Source of the DNA: Holothuria scabra
Taxonomy: Eukaryota > Echinodermata > Holothuroidea > Aspidochirotida > Holothuriidae
Length of the DNA stretch: 64,000 nucleotides
Direction: 5' to 3'
Assembly: GCA_037179385.1 (NCBI GenBank)
Contig: CM074187.1
Location: 51,122,879-51,186,878, forward strand
Below the pieces are notes generated by a model. That model worked only from the letters and a program-made list of their open reading frames with translations. It did not search any database and had not been told where the DNA came from. Position 1 is the first letter of the stretch; each line of letters opens with the position of its first letter. Below, piece by piece: positions 33,245 to 45,529 of this stretch. The translations under genes were made by a program, and so were the position numbers.

Positions 33245-34783
33245 TTGCCATTTAAACCAATTGGTTAGAAACTGAGCCGTACAACTTACCTACTGTAACT
33301 AACTCAAACTGAGTACACATCTACTTAAATGTATACTACTGGAGCATACAGCATATGGTACAGTGTTGTACATGACAATACTAATGCAAAAAGACATGAA
33401 CATGTCCTTTCCCCTGAGAAGTAGATTTAAACACACTTTTTTTATATTCATGGAAATGTTCGTTATCTTACAAGCTTGCTCAAACACCACAGGTTTTATG
33501 AATCCTCAGAGGCAAGAAATATTGCTACATATTTTATGACTTATCATCTCTACTGTAATAAAAAACTGAAGTTCTTTTTTTTTTTTTTTTTTGATTTGAA
33601 AAACAAAAAAAAACTGAAATTCACTCCATTGAAACAATTCACTGAATTCAAACTGCTATTCGAATGCACGGAGCATGTCTTCAAGCTTCATGATTGATAG
33701 CCACCAAACTTTTGTGTGACATGATGAAGTTAAGCTCTGTCACCTGTATTAACACTGTGTATACATACAAGGGACAATAAATTTTCAGCTACTGTGCTTG
33801 AATGGAGATTACTACAGCCTCTCTAGCCAGAAGGCAACTGTTAGTAGCCAGGTACAGTAGATTGGATAAAAGGTATGGGGAAAGGCAAGCAAGGTGCCCT
33901 GACTTAACTGAACAAGAAAAATTTGCCAAGCAGGAATGATGTCAACATTTTTTTCACCTTTTAAAGTTTACAGCCTCAAAATTACTGCCTAATGGTACAG
34001 TATCATGAATGGGGGACATGTTAACCCCTGTAACCAAACTGCATACCTAAGAGAAAAGTGTGCAGCATGGAGAATGCATAGAAGAGGTTAAGATACCTAA
34101 CTGCTGTGCTCTTTACTCATTTCTCTACTGTTGTGCAGCATATACTTCAAGATGCAGTCAGAAGATGTCAGTGGCAATGCCCCCACCCTCCCATCCCCAG
34201 ACAACTAAAAACATGGTTAAACATGAGCTAGGCAAATTGGAGAAGGAAAATGTAGGACACTCTTTGCTGGTAGGTTGGCCACAGTGTTATTACCTTTCCA
34301 GATGGTAAGTATCTGTATAAATGGTATACAGTTAATATAAAGGGTGATATAGAGATCTTGTAGGTGAGGACAAAATGGACACAGTACAGTAAATTACTTT
34401 CCTTGATCTAGATGAATACCCATTGTTTTATAACTGTGTTTTGCATGCATACTGACAAGTAAAAAAAAAAAACTTGCCTGAAAGGGGAAAATATTTTTTT
34501 TTTGGGGGGGGGGAGGGGGAGGGGGAGGGGAAAACTGAAATGTATTAAGACAATAGTAATTTGGGAACTGGGACATCTCTCCCTGCCCCCCCTCCCTCTG
34601 GCCACATGTTTGTCAAGGAATGTGCAGTATCAATGGCTAGTGATCTTGCTTTCGTACATTACAGTTCAAGATGCTTTGCACTGCAGTTTTGACAACTTTT
34701 TGTGTTAAAATTGTTAATTACTTATTTGTCATACTGTAAATAAATTTCCCACCAGTTGAGTTCAATACAATTTGACAAATGAA
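33245..34783. other. No gene recognised
   Basis: Contains T runs (33575-33592), A runs and a T9G10-type tract at about 34494-34530. No domain-bearing frame was found. Confidence 0.4.
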
Positions 34784-35601
34784 TACCGTATTTACTCTAT
34801 TAAACGCCCCCCAACATTTCGTCACATTGCATAAAGTGAAATTGTTAATTCCAAAGACAATGGTAAAAGGAAAGTGAAATGCAGTTCTACCCTGAAGCCA
34901 CGAATTCTCCTTAAGTCCCATATCCTGAAGTAAAAGGCATGTTTCTCCAATTAATTTCTGTTGATATCCATCACACTATCACACACCGCGAACCTGTACT
35001 GCTTCGTTTGCAGTTCGAAAGTGGTACTGTAATGTACATACCATAGGTATACAAATATTCGCTAGCCTATCCGAACATCCAAATTCAACACAGGAAAACT
35101 ATTTAACAGTGAAATGCTGTGAATGCATATGTACTGCTAATACATACGTGCATGGTGCTACTCACGGTAACTACTATGCAATTACCGTATGTACGTGCGT
35201 ATAGACAGTCCGTCAATATAGTACCGTGAGGCCTGGCTGTATACTGTGCAGAGCATGCATGCATGCATGTCGCGGGCACGTAAAAAAGTCCCCTTTGTGT
35301 GTAATGTCACATAAAGATGTCGGCGAAAGTTGGTCACACGTGCAAAGTTCAGAGTACTGTTCATGGCTACCATATTTATAGGGAAGTTTGGTTACTGATC
35401 ATTGGGGAGGAGCTCACAGCTGATTGTGAAGTTGACAACCAAATGGGCAAATATGCCATAGCAGTTTATCAGAAGGGCTCAGATAAGAAACATGTTGGGG
35501 GGCACTTGCCTAGAGAGAAGTCACGTAAATTTGATTCTAATAAACGCCCCCCTTAACGAAAATTTCACGCCCCCGGGGCCTTTAATAGGGTAAATACCGT
35601 A
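34784..35601. mobile_element. DNA transposon with ACCGTATTTAC ends
   Basis: The left end ACCGTATTTACTCTATTAAA is followed by CGCCCCCC. The right end, read inversely, is ACGGTATTTACCCTATTAAA followed by GGCCCC. The element is about 815 bp, includes a short HIRAN-like reading frame next to the right end, and contains several ATGCATGC stretches. The superfamily is not certain and I see no clear target duplication. Confidence 0.75.
35317..35556 (+). CDS. HIRAN-like domain fragment inside a DNA transposon
   Basis: The 79-residue frame reads GYHIYREVW, IGEELTADCEVDN, KYAIAVYQKG and GHLPREKS. This spacing (aromatic-H-x-Y-x-x-x-W, G-E-x-L, N-x-x-x-x-YA-V-AV, GH-x-PR) fits a HIRAN-like domain common in proteins of marine invertebrates. 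HIRAN domains in HLTF/Rad5 proteins bind DNA ends, but no enzymatic partner domain follows here. The frame terminates as it runs into the right inverted repeat (SNKRPP), so it is truncated or is a terminal exon. It may have been captured by the element or be a remnant of the element's own protein. The family assignment is from memory of the pattern, not from a search. Confidence 0.45.
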   Translation: MSAKVGHTCKVQSTVHGYHIYREVWLLIIGEELTADCEVDNQMGKYAIAVYQKGSDKKHVGGHLPREKSRKFDSNKRPP

Positions 35602-38187
35602 GATATTGAGATGTTCTATTAACTTTTGCATAATTTAGCTTTTGATAGGTTACAAAAACCCCAAACCTCCCTAGTTTGGAGGGGTGATGAACAGTGACAT
35701 GTTCAATCTTTTTAAATTCACAGTTTTTAAACAGAAGTCAGGAATAAAACATGCTTGATTAAGGAAAGTACTGATATATGTAGCTGAGGTTTCACTACGG
35801 GGCTGTTACAATATTGTGTTGCTCATACAGGTATAATTCAATCCAAAAAATCTGTTCATTATCATTCTCTTACAAGGTTGTCATTCATGTGCCACATAAA
35901 TGCCGTTAAACACATTACAGAAGTAGTGAATTTAATGTTGATTTCTGTATCCTGGCTGGTTAAACAAGATCCCACTGGATAGCAGTAAAAATTTTCAACA
36001 TGCTTAAGGATCCTTTACTTTAGTGAAGGGACCATGCAGTATACTATACAGCTGTACAGCAGGCCTTAAATTTTTAAGCATGTGAGTGTGATCACACAGC
36101 ATTACTTGCCTCAAATCACTGTCAGAGGATTTCTGCATTTTTGGACAAAGAAAGAATAGGCAGTTTTAAAGGGAAATGTATCAAAGTTTGATAAAGCAGT
36201 ACACATACCTTACTTCTTCATTTTCTGAGGGGTGGGAAATGTAAAACTGAAGGTCAGCTGAACAGTATGTTCTGCCACATTCATCACACATTATTGCAAG
36301 ATATAATTCAAATACTATACCCCTACAGCACATTTCCTACATGAAATAACATCAAGTACTGTACAAGCTCATTCAAGTATATGTGTGAAGTTCATCTTCT
36401 GCACTGACAAAAGGCCTGTTTGACCATACTGTACTCTTTTAACTTTTCAAATATTTATTCAACTCTTTAATTTCCAAGTCTAAGTGTGATCCATACTGAA
36501 CAAACATTCAGAAATGGCCTGCTTTGGGTAAAACCATGAGTGTCTTGAACTGAACTGCATTCTTTTAAACGAAGGATACACATATCAAAATTATGGGGTT
36601 GAACATTTGATATTTGCCTTTGACTATATCCAAGGAAAAAGTCACAATTTACAAAAAAAATGCATCAAATATAAGCACAGTTTACAGGGTAACTGATATT
36701 TATTTTATGTCATGAATAAACACGAGCAAAAGATGAAACTCAGTGACATTTGAAGGCCGAACTCTGCAAATATTGCTACTGAAGCGGTATCCTTGCTTTT
36801 AACAACCATCACTTCATTTGTAACAGTATTTGTATACACCTGAGATTAACTACGGAAGGATTATATTGAATGTTAAAACTTCTTCTTGGAAAAAATAGTA
36901 TTCAATCATCAAACTGTACATTATTAACTATCTGATAAATAATTAAAAGATGATTCAAAGTAAAGAACATATAAAATAAAGTTATACCACACTGTGCAAC
37001 ATGCCACATATTATTTTTGCATGCTGTTGGCAAATAATCACACTTTGAAGAGGTACAGTATGTATTAAACCATGTAGATACTCACAGGCATATGGGGGTA
37101 ATTTTCTTATAGGAGGCAAGAGCTTTTTTGCCCAAATAATGTCACCGTTTATCATGTTTTGTCCATGTTTTGCCCAGATGGACCAACTGTTTTGCCGGAA
37201 TCGGGAGGCCAAATGCCCCCCTGTACCCCCACCTCGTACATATATGTAGATACTTCCCTTAAATGTAGTTCAAACTACATTTTATTCAAAATGGCTTCTG
37301 TATTTACATAAAAGTTTTTGAAAACTTCCATATGACTGTCTCATGACTTCCATCATTTTTAAAAGAAACCCCAATGTTTTTCAAAGACTAGGATGATGTA
37401 CAATTCCATGACTTTTTCATGACTTTTCACAGCCAGAGTAAAACCCTGAATTAACAAGACATACTTCATCTAATGCTTAAATTTAAGACAGAAAATCTGC
37501 TCAGTATTTAATACTTGAACTGATTAGACCAATGTTACTTCACTGCACAGCCAATATATTCTATCTCTTATCTGACCAAAATGAAACCCTCTATACTTCC
37601 CAACTACAGTAGCCTGCAAAATAAAAGCCAATTTTGCACAGCTATTTACAGCTTTTCTCATTTCATGGTAAGAAGACATCCATCAATGTTTAAATTCAAA
37701 CAAATATTAATAACATTACAGTAAAGAATATCAATTCAAACCATCCTCCTTTACTTTTCTCTGCTTCCTCTGAATTAGAAAATGAATAATTAATGAAAAT
37801 AATCAAGAACCAGCCTTTCTGGAATGTGTCATGGGCAATTACTTTCCCCTTCACATGGTGCCATGAGCCTTAGAGACAAATACTTAAGTACTCCAGCTGG
37901 AGAGGGCCATCGCCAATTATTTTGAATCTGTCCCTCTGGAAAGGCCATGTCATGAGGGTGCTGAACTTTCTTAAAACCACTTACATTACTGTATGGTATT
38001 CGTCTTATTTATTTTGTTAGCTGAAGTAACAACATTTCCAGTACCACACAGGCTGACAATCTCAGAAGGATGCCCTAGTATTCAGCACACTGAGCTGCAT
38101 ATTATTTGTTTGACATAAAGGGAACAGTTAAAGAGGAACCAAACAAACATACCCAATCAAAACAATTCTATCCTAGTGTCTGACAAA
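35602..38187. other. No gene recognised
   Basis: AT-rich, with only short frames and no repeat ends recognised. Confidence 0.4.
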
Positions 38188-38341
38188 AGACATATTTCCA
38201 AATAGCAATTACAAAGGATTGTGGGATTGAGTTTTGGTGTTTGTCATTTTTGTCAATGGCATTTTACTGTGGTGAAAACTGACGTACACCCAAAACTCTA
38301 TCCCACAATCCATTGCAATTGCTATTTGGAAATAGGTCTAA
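38188..38341. mobile_element. MITE with 50-base inverted arms (copy 2, inverted)
   Basis: The same family as 33081-33244 but with the loop reversed (GGCATTTTACTGTGGTGAAA). Arms: ATTTCCAAATAGCAATTACA on the left, its inverse on the right ending GGAAATAGGTCTA. Confidence 0.85.
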
Positions 38342-38685
38342 GCTGAGATCTCCCACAAAGACTCATAAATATACTGGCTATGTAGCCTTTTTCTTCTGTT
38401 TTCAGGCTACTTCACATAGACAAATTTAACAACTTGAAAATTTCTCAAAACAGCTAGACTCCAGTCACAAATTTTTCTGACAAGCAGCATTTCACAAGAG
38501 TGAGAATGGTTTTCACTTCATCAAGGCTGTGGAATATGAAACTTCCTAAAAAATTTGAGTACTTTTATGATTGTCACTTGGCAACTAACAACTTCCCTAA
38601 CTTACTGTGTGACATCATACATAATGGAATGTACAATAAGACCTCACTCACTGCGGGTTGAGAAAAAACATACACACTTAGGCAA

Positions 38686-38915
38686 TGGCATAGTCAGAGG
38701 GTAGTCAATGAGGCCATGACCCCACAATTAAATCTTCCCCCACCCCCAACAGAAAAAATATTTTGGGAGTGAAAAATTGACTTCAAAACGATCTTAAGTG
38801 TTTAACAGGATAGCACTTGAGTGCACTTATATAAAAAATTTCTGAAAGGGTACAAGACACACCCCTCGCCTTGCTCCTTGCCCCCCTCTGCTGGTGATCA
38901 TGCCCAGCTGTAGTA
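38686..38915. mobile_element. Possible MITE with GGCATAGYCAGAGGG end (copy 1)
   Basis: Shares TGGCATAGYCAGAGGGT, CCATRMCC and AAATTGACTTCAAA-type blocks with 51375-51605. The right end is unclear. Confidence 0.45.
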
Positions 38916-39671
38916 AGTCACCCCAAAATAAAAACCCTACCAATGCCAGTGCACTTAGGTGGCATATTCTGGCATCTGACAATTGGAAGAAGTACACATG
39001 TTGCACAGCAGCTAAAGGAATTTGTCTCAAAAATGAAGACGGTTGGGGCAGAAGGGGGGGGGGGGCTAAAGCAGGATGCCCTCTGGATCTATCCTGACAA
39101 TAATACACTGCTAAAAAGTCAATCAAGTACATCTTACTTGCCTCTTCTCCAAGAAAAACAAATGCTAATCAGAAGTTCACCAAGAAACCTTTGCAAAAAA
39201 TCCTTCTTGAAAACAATTATGTTTGTAAAAGATCAGTGAAATATTTCATAAATCTTGAAGGGACTTCCTTGTGCACCTGTATTCTTAATCAGTGAAAAGG
39301 TCAAACAGGAAATTAGGTTCTTGCTTCCATGGAAAGCAAAATTACTTTGAGATTATTGCCAGCTTAGAAGATGTACAGGGACAAATGCTCAGAAAAATCT
39401 ACTAAAACGATGACAATAAGAAAGTAATTTTCATCGCATTCAAAGGGAGAACTTATGACCTATAAAGTACGACTGTCACACAGCTTTTACAGACGTACTA
39501 TCAAGAACTTGAGCAGTAAGACTGACAGAAATATAGATCAAACTTGTAAGAAAATGGTGACACTTTGAGTAGAGAGTAGTTGTCATTCACACCATGTAAT
39601 GTTGTTAGATAAATCATAACATACTGTACAAGTGAACATGATTGTTAGAATGATGACAAATTTAGTGTGGT

Positions 39672-40110
39672 TTTACACTAGATCCTGATCTGATCACATG
39701 CACTGGGTCTGATCTACTGCTTGAGATCAAATTTGTAGGGTAAATGCAGATCTGATCTGGATCTCATTTCCTTCTGATCCTAGTAACCTGGGGGGAGAAT
39801 CAGACCATGAGCGACAATCAAATTCGTAGTGTAAACACTCTCGGATCAATGGGGACCTGAGATCAACATGACCTTTTACAGACTTCCTGTCTGGAGTAGT
39901 ACACACACATGCTTTATTTTATTTTTGTTTGCATTTTGGTGCGCACGTGCCTGTGCTTCAATTTTGTAATTCATTTGGAAGCATTTCCGCTGAAGCACTG
40001 AGGAGGCTCAGATTACAAGACAAGTGTAAATCCACCAGGATCAAGCCATATGATACACATAATTTGATATGCTGATAACATCGGGCGATCAGATCCAAGA
40101 TCAAGTGTAA
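39672..40110. mobile_element. GATC-rich element with inverted ends
   Basis: The left end TTTACACTAGATCCTGATCT is partly inverse to the right end AGATCCAAGATCAAGTGTAA. GATCTGATC motifs recur through the first 200 bases. Non-coding; probably a MITE. Confidence 0.55.
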
Positions 40111-40340
40111 TTTAAGCACCCTTAATGTTATCCACAGCATCCATCAGCTGGGTATTGTCAAAGGAACAATCAGGGGTTGGACAAAGTATATTCACCTTTT
40201 GTTGCAGCCTGAGCACCTCATTTTCATTTCTGAACTGATTGTTTACCAGAATATAGAAACATTGAAGATGTCTTTCTTGTTAGAAGAAGAATTAATTTTG
40301 TGCTGCTGAATGAAAACTAATGAATATTTGTTGGGTATAA

Positions 40341-40499
40341 AAGTCGTCTGACCTTATTGTTTCTAACATCAGTGCCCCTCAGGGTACTGTCTTGGCTCCA
40401 TTTTTATTCGTTTTATATACTTCTGATATTCGTAGTAATGATGGATGCACAACTTATTTACTTGTCCCTTATACGAACAAAAACTCTGAAAATCGATGA
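40341..40499 (+). pseudogene. Non-LTR retrotransposon reverse transcriptase fragment
   Basis: One frame reads SNISAPQGTVLAPFLFVLYT followed by SDIRSND. The PQGTVLxPxLFxLYTxD box is motif 4-5 of non-LTR (LINE) reverse transcriptases, usually followed by a catalytic FADD box. Here the frame ends at a TGA at 40497, before any FADD, and is closed by a TAA on the upstream side at 40338. Only about 50 codons survive, so this is a dead fragment of a larger element, clade undetermined. Confidence 0.8.
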
Positions 40500-40937
40500 G
40501 TCACTGTTTGCATAAACAAATAACCAATTGTTTTCGATGATCATTTATTTCAGGTGCGTTTTGAACTTTAAAAGATTCCTTTCAGATGACATCTGTTGTG
40601 ATTGGCTAATAACCATAAAATCTCTAAAATAACTGCTCACGAGCCAATTGAAACATCTTTCTTATACACTTCCCTAGCCTTTACAAAGGCGTGATACGAT
40701 TGGATGATCACGTAGCGATGTCATGTAAACAGAACGTAAAACAAAGCTCTAGTACACCCTAACACCCATACTGCATGGACTGGGTATGCATGTACTAGCA
40801 CTACCTATAGTGTAGGGCCTGTAGGCCTAGCGTACGATCACACAGCAGTGGCAGCTAGCTCTGTGCAGTGTGTGTACTGAAAGTAATCCCTCTCTATGCA
40901 AACATCGGTCGTGTTTTAGACTGTTGTGAAGTGTGAA

Positions 40938-41230
40938 ATGGCCTCCAAGTCAAAGAACAAGTTGGATTATTTTTTCAAACTGCTACAGAGTAGCGATAAT
41001 AATGTTAATAGGCCTAATACTACTACTAGTAATACAGTACTAGTACTGGGCCTGATGTTAAGCCTAGGTCTGCTAACAAAAGTAGTAAAAAACTAAGAAG
41101 AAAAAAGCTGACAAGTTTCAGTTAAACTTGGTTGTGGTTATGGTATGAGAAAGGAGAAATATTCTGTGCCACATGCAAAGAAGCCAGGCCAACTGATACA
41201 TCTAACTTTGTTGAAATCTTGTTTACTCAT
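40938..41230 (+). pseudogene. Possible relic of a hAT-type transposase N-terminus
   Basis: An ATG at 40938 starts MASKSKNKLDYFFK, like the KxxKLDxFF start of many hAT-related proteins. Downstream and frameshifted is WLWYEKGEIFCATCKEARPT, which fits the W-L-x-Y-x-x-x-x-x-x-FC-x-x-C start of a TTF-type zinc finger that precedes hAT transposases. At least one stop lies between the two parts, and no catalytic region follows. The resemblance is convincing in pattern but short. Confidence 0.45.
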
Positions 41231-41559
41231 ATCAGTTATTGGCAATGTTATAAAATGTACTTCATTAATCTCTTTATTGGTAGCCTAAATGCAGATTGCA
41301 GACTCGACTTAGCTTCTCAGAACTTAAGACTCCTCCCCACCTAAAATGGAAATCCCCCCCTAAATTTTTCAGAAGGGGGGAATTTCCCCCCCAAATTTCA
41401 AGTCCCAGCACTAACACTGCCTGCAACACCTAGTTTTTATACAATGTACTTGTAATTCAAGCTCCTCATGGGGAGCTGGAAACAGACCTAAGGGAGTCAG
41501 AAAGGATATTAAAAGATAATAAAAGGTACTTAGCATGAAATCTGTCAAAAATGTTGGAA

Positions 41560-41720
41560 AACGTCAACGAAGACCAGCTCAGTAACTTCCAACGTAACAG
41601 CTTTAGCGCAGAAGAGAATGAGGATGAGCATGACTGTACATGTTGAGCATGTACTCCAAGATAGTGGAGTAGGGGGTGTGGGGTCAGAACTTCTCCGAGC
41701 AGTGTACAGAGCATGAGAAT
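41560..41720. mobile_element. Possible third DIRS terminal-repeat relic
   Basis: GAATGAGGATGAGCATG, GTGGAGTAGGGGGTGTGGGG and AGAACTTCTCCGAGCAGTG follow the order of the DIRS right terminal repeat at 12843-12915. The match is diverged and contains an insertion. Confidence 0.4.
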
Positions 41721-42679
41721 AATGTACTTTACAAGAAGAAAGTGGTATGTGTATATACCTGCAACATAAATTTTCTTCTGTTCTATCCTGGATGAAATGC
41801 TAATAAAGGTTTAAAAAAAGGGAATTAATTTTCTAAATTAGTTTGGCAGGTCAAGTAATGAAAGAACTTGAAAGTCTGGTGAATAATTAACAAAGTACTT
41901 GACGAAACAATTTCGACAGGGACCTACATATTGTGTGATTAGTTTCACTATCTGCTGCTGTGTGAGACACACTGTATAGGTTAATTACTCAATAAACTTT
42001 TATTTTTCAATGAATGGTTGACTCATCATGAACTCCAGTGCTCCTAAGAAGACAACTGCTTTTCTTCATACCTGTGTGTCTATGCATACAATTTGGACAC
42101 AAACAAGACACTATCAAGCCTGCTCCTTTCAGGTTTAAAGTATTGAATGCTTCAGTCTGGCATCATAAGACTTGGACACTAAAACCATATATTCTTCATT
42201 ATTTTGGTTCTCTGATAAACATCCCCAAAACATCACATGCACAGCCTTGAAAACTCAAAATGACAAAATAATTAAATTATTCCACAGCTGCTCCTGGGTG
42301 ACGATCAGTTATCAAAGTTGGAGGACACAGCTATAACAACCATTTCAGCTGTGAAAATGAATTTGGCGATAAAACTTTAATAGTTCAAGCTATAGGATAT
42401 GAGGAGATTAAACAGAATATTAAACTACTTATCAACAAAGTTGAGTTGTAAATCAAAGATATATTTACACCCAGGGTTCTGAGCCAACAGACTGGGATCT
42501 TCTGGTCCATAACAAACTGATTCCCAGGTAATCTGGACTGCTGGTCTGTTCAGTGAAACAATATTTCAAAGACTAACCTGGCAACAAAGGGAACTACAAA
42601 ATCTTGTCAGACTTACTTGTGCTTATGATACTTTTAGGAGTGTGTTTCAACTGGTTCAGGAAAGATGGGGAGCCCTACA
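41721..42679. other. No gene recognised
   Basis: AT-rich, with no supported feature. Confidence 0.4.
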
Positions 42680-42811
42680 GCTAGATGAGGTTTTACAGCT
42701 CTCACTTTCTAACCAATTCATTCAGCTGTGACTCACCAGCTCCTTTGTCAGACTTACTCCATTGCTTTTGCCAAGCACCAAGCACAATGGCAGTCGGTTT
42801 CATTTTTGAAG
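42680..42811. repeat. Dispersed repeat family A, copy 2
   Basis: Shares TTTTACAG, TTTCTAACCAATTCATTCAG and CCAAGCACAATGGCAGTCGG with copy 1 at 16570-16720. Confidence 0.6.
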
Positions 42812-43543
42812 TGAAACATTGTGTTTAAAATGCTCCAACAAAGGGTACTCAAGAAAATGGATCAGACACTATCCAACAATTCAATCTTCAAAATAAATCC
42901 CAGTTTAATATAGCTACATCTCTTCAAAATACTACGCCAAAGAAGAGCCATGAATGTTGCATCATTTGAAATGTTGAAAGTTTAGGTGAACAAATTATTC
43001 TTGAGCAACAAACAACTGAATTTCTATCTGTGGGAAACTAAATTTCTTAAAAGGAAGGATCCATACAGCCTCATTTTTGATAATCTATCACCCTGTGTCA
43101 ATAAATATTAGTTTTCGAACTCCAAATTTTCCAGCTGCAATTTGGATGCTCTAACCTAGATGTAGTGCTTTTCCTGCAGAGTTACAGTATGTCTAACATT
43201 GCTGTAGCGTCCTGCAGTCCTTCCCCTTCTTTAGAATGTAAGACGGGTTCAAACAGCACTCCTACTGCCACAGAATGTTAATAACACAAAACTAATGTGG
43301 TCAGAGGAGGTTTGGTGGGTTAGGGTAAGTTTATAGTGTTCCTTACATTCTGTGGCTAATTCCCCTTGGCTATACGCAGGTTGATTTGAGATGCTGTTTA
43401 GCACAAAATAACTAAATACGTGTAGTATATACCCTCCCGAAGGTAACAAATTTTCTCTCGCACAAGTGCACTACTTCCTACCACCTTATCTCTCTCCTCC
43501 CCACCTTATGGGGTGCAGTGAAACAATCACTCCAGTCATGATA

Positions 43544-43613
43544 ATAATAATAATAATAATATAACAGTTCTTATATAGCGCCTTACACAAGAAGTCTCAA
43601 AGCGCTAAAACTA
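43544..43613 (-). mobile_element. L2/V-SINE-type 3' tail with (ATT)n
   Basis: On the minus strand the sequence reads AGCGCTTTGAGACTTCTTG, then GGCGCTATATAAGAACTG, then a run of ATT triplets. The AGCGCTTTGAG...GCGCTATATAA...(ATT)n layout is the well-known 3' tail of L2-clade LINEs and SINEs that borrow it. The upstream body is not recognisable, so the insertion is 5' truncated. Confidence 0.7.
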
Positions 43614-43710
43614 TACAACATGCGGTCAATAAGACAAAGTAAACAAATGAGTTTTCAAGTTAGTTTTAAATTGTCCAACAGTGGAAGAGTTCTTGACAAA
43701 AGATGGAAGG

Positions 43711-43766
43711 TAGCGCCTGGTACTTTAGAAATACCTGATAGCGCCTGGTACTTTAGAAATGCTACT
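43711..43766. repeat. 28-bp direct tandem duplication
   Basis: TAGCGCCTGGTACTTTAGAA and the next eight bases occur twice in succession with a 28-base period. Confidence 0.8.
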
Positions 43767-44139
43767 GTAATTAGGATGCAGCGAAGTTTAGGTATACAGT
43801 ACAGTAGGCCAATGTCTGTATGTCTAGACTTTTTCTAGCATAGCACTTCTGTGGCATTTCTGGGTGCTGGTATAAATGCGTGATATACGAGGTAGGTGCA
43901 GGACCAAAATAGACCTGACTGTTACTACACCTACATGTACCTAGATCATGCATTATGACACGTCCTCTCCGATTATGACAACTCCTCTACCCAGTATCAT
44001 GTAAATTGTACGAGAAACTAATGGGAAGGGAGTTAGCTTTCTAATTTTGACTTGGAACTTCTATAAATTTGTAAAATCAAAGCTTTACAGAGAAATATAA
44101 TATGCAAGGGAAAGAGCTAAATACTATAGCCATGTTCTT

Positions 44140-44600
44140 GGTGAGTGAGCACAGCGGATCAGATGTTGATCTACAGAAGTGTACTGTGGTTCATCAATTT
44201 CATTTTGTTGCAATGATCAACAACACTCGCTAATTAAGATCAAGATCCACTGATTTTGGTCAACCTACTGGGGTGGATCAAGATCCACCATGCTCAATTA
44301 ATGCTTGTTATGTGGGCATCATCAGTACATCAAGTCCCACCAAGACCTCCCGTGTGGTACTGTACAGTGTGTGAGAAAATGACAAGCAGGCTGACTCATA
44401 CTTACACTGGCAACAGTTTTCAAACTAATGCATCATATTCATATAACACACTGATCTATTGTGGTGGATGTACTGCACAGCACTCATTCAAATGTTGACA
44501 CAGCTTTGGATCAAGTTAATTAACAGCCCTGGGGCATGAGAACTGTGATCCACCACACTAAAATGGGATCACAGTTTATGGGTGTAGAAACACTCAAGGG
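44140..44600. repeat. GATC-rich region with short palindromes
   Basis: Contains GGTGGATCAAGATCCACC (about 44273-44290) and the pair AACTGTGATCC / GGATCACAGTT (about 44540-44578). It resembles the 39672-40110 element in motif content. Element limits are not resolved. Confidence 0.4.
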
Positions 44601-45529
44601 ACTGAGCAAACAATTTAATACCCAAATTGGATAACCCATGGTGACACTAAAACCAACAGCAAATAGGACCCAGTGTAGTTGTTCATTCTTCATAACTTCA
44701 TTTTAATGATTAATGGCAATTTTGGCAAAGAAGAGAGATGGCAACCAATACCCTCTCATTTGAAATTGCTTTTCAAATTTGCATCAAGAATGTTAAACTG
44801 GAAGCCATTGCATGTTATATTGCAATTCATAAGCATTCCACAGGCTTCTCTCACCTTTAGCCATAAAACTTTTTTGATTCTGGTATAGAAAGTAACTTCT
44901 TCGCCATCATAACTCCTGTAGCTAGCACGTAGCACACACTCTCTAATCACGTACTGTACACTACATAAATACATCTTAAATTTCCTCAAAGGTTGCCTGG
45001 TCACTGACTTTACAAAAGTACTGCTAAAAGCTATAATTTTTCATGACCAACTAGAAAACACACTTCCTTCAAGGTCCCACAGGACAAATTTGTCAAGTTT
45101 GCTGTGGCAAGAACTATATTAAATTTATCCTATTCAGCTGCAATGCCTATCACACCTTCACACTGCAACAATCAAAACTGTTTGAAATATGTTGAAATGC
45201 GATCTGCTTTTAATCAATCACCATCAGTTCTTACAAAAGATTAACATGGTATGGACACTCCAGTATTGCCTAAAGCAAATACCAATAGAAAGTAAAATAG
45301 CCTGTGAATTATTTAACAAGGGAATTTACGCTTATTAATGTTCCCATGCATACTGCATTGAATCTTATGGGTATCCTTCAGACAATTAGAATATTTGGGC
45401 TCTCTACCTGACTTGATCAAAAAAGTCCTTCTTTCCCTCTTTGCAACTTTCACATTGGTCTCAGCTGGATGGGGAAAATTTTCTTTTAATAATTTTGCAT
45501 GCTAAAGAAAACCAGAAAGCCAAAAGGCT

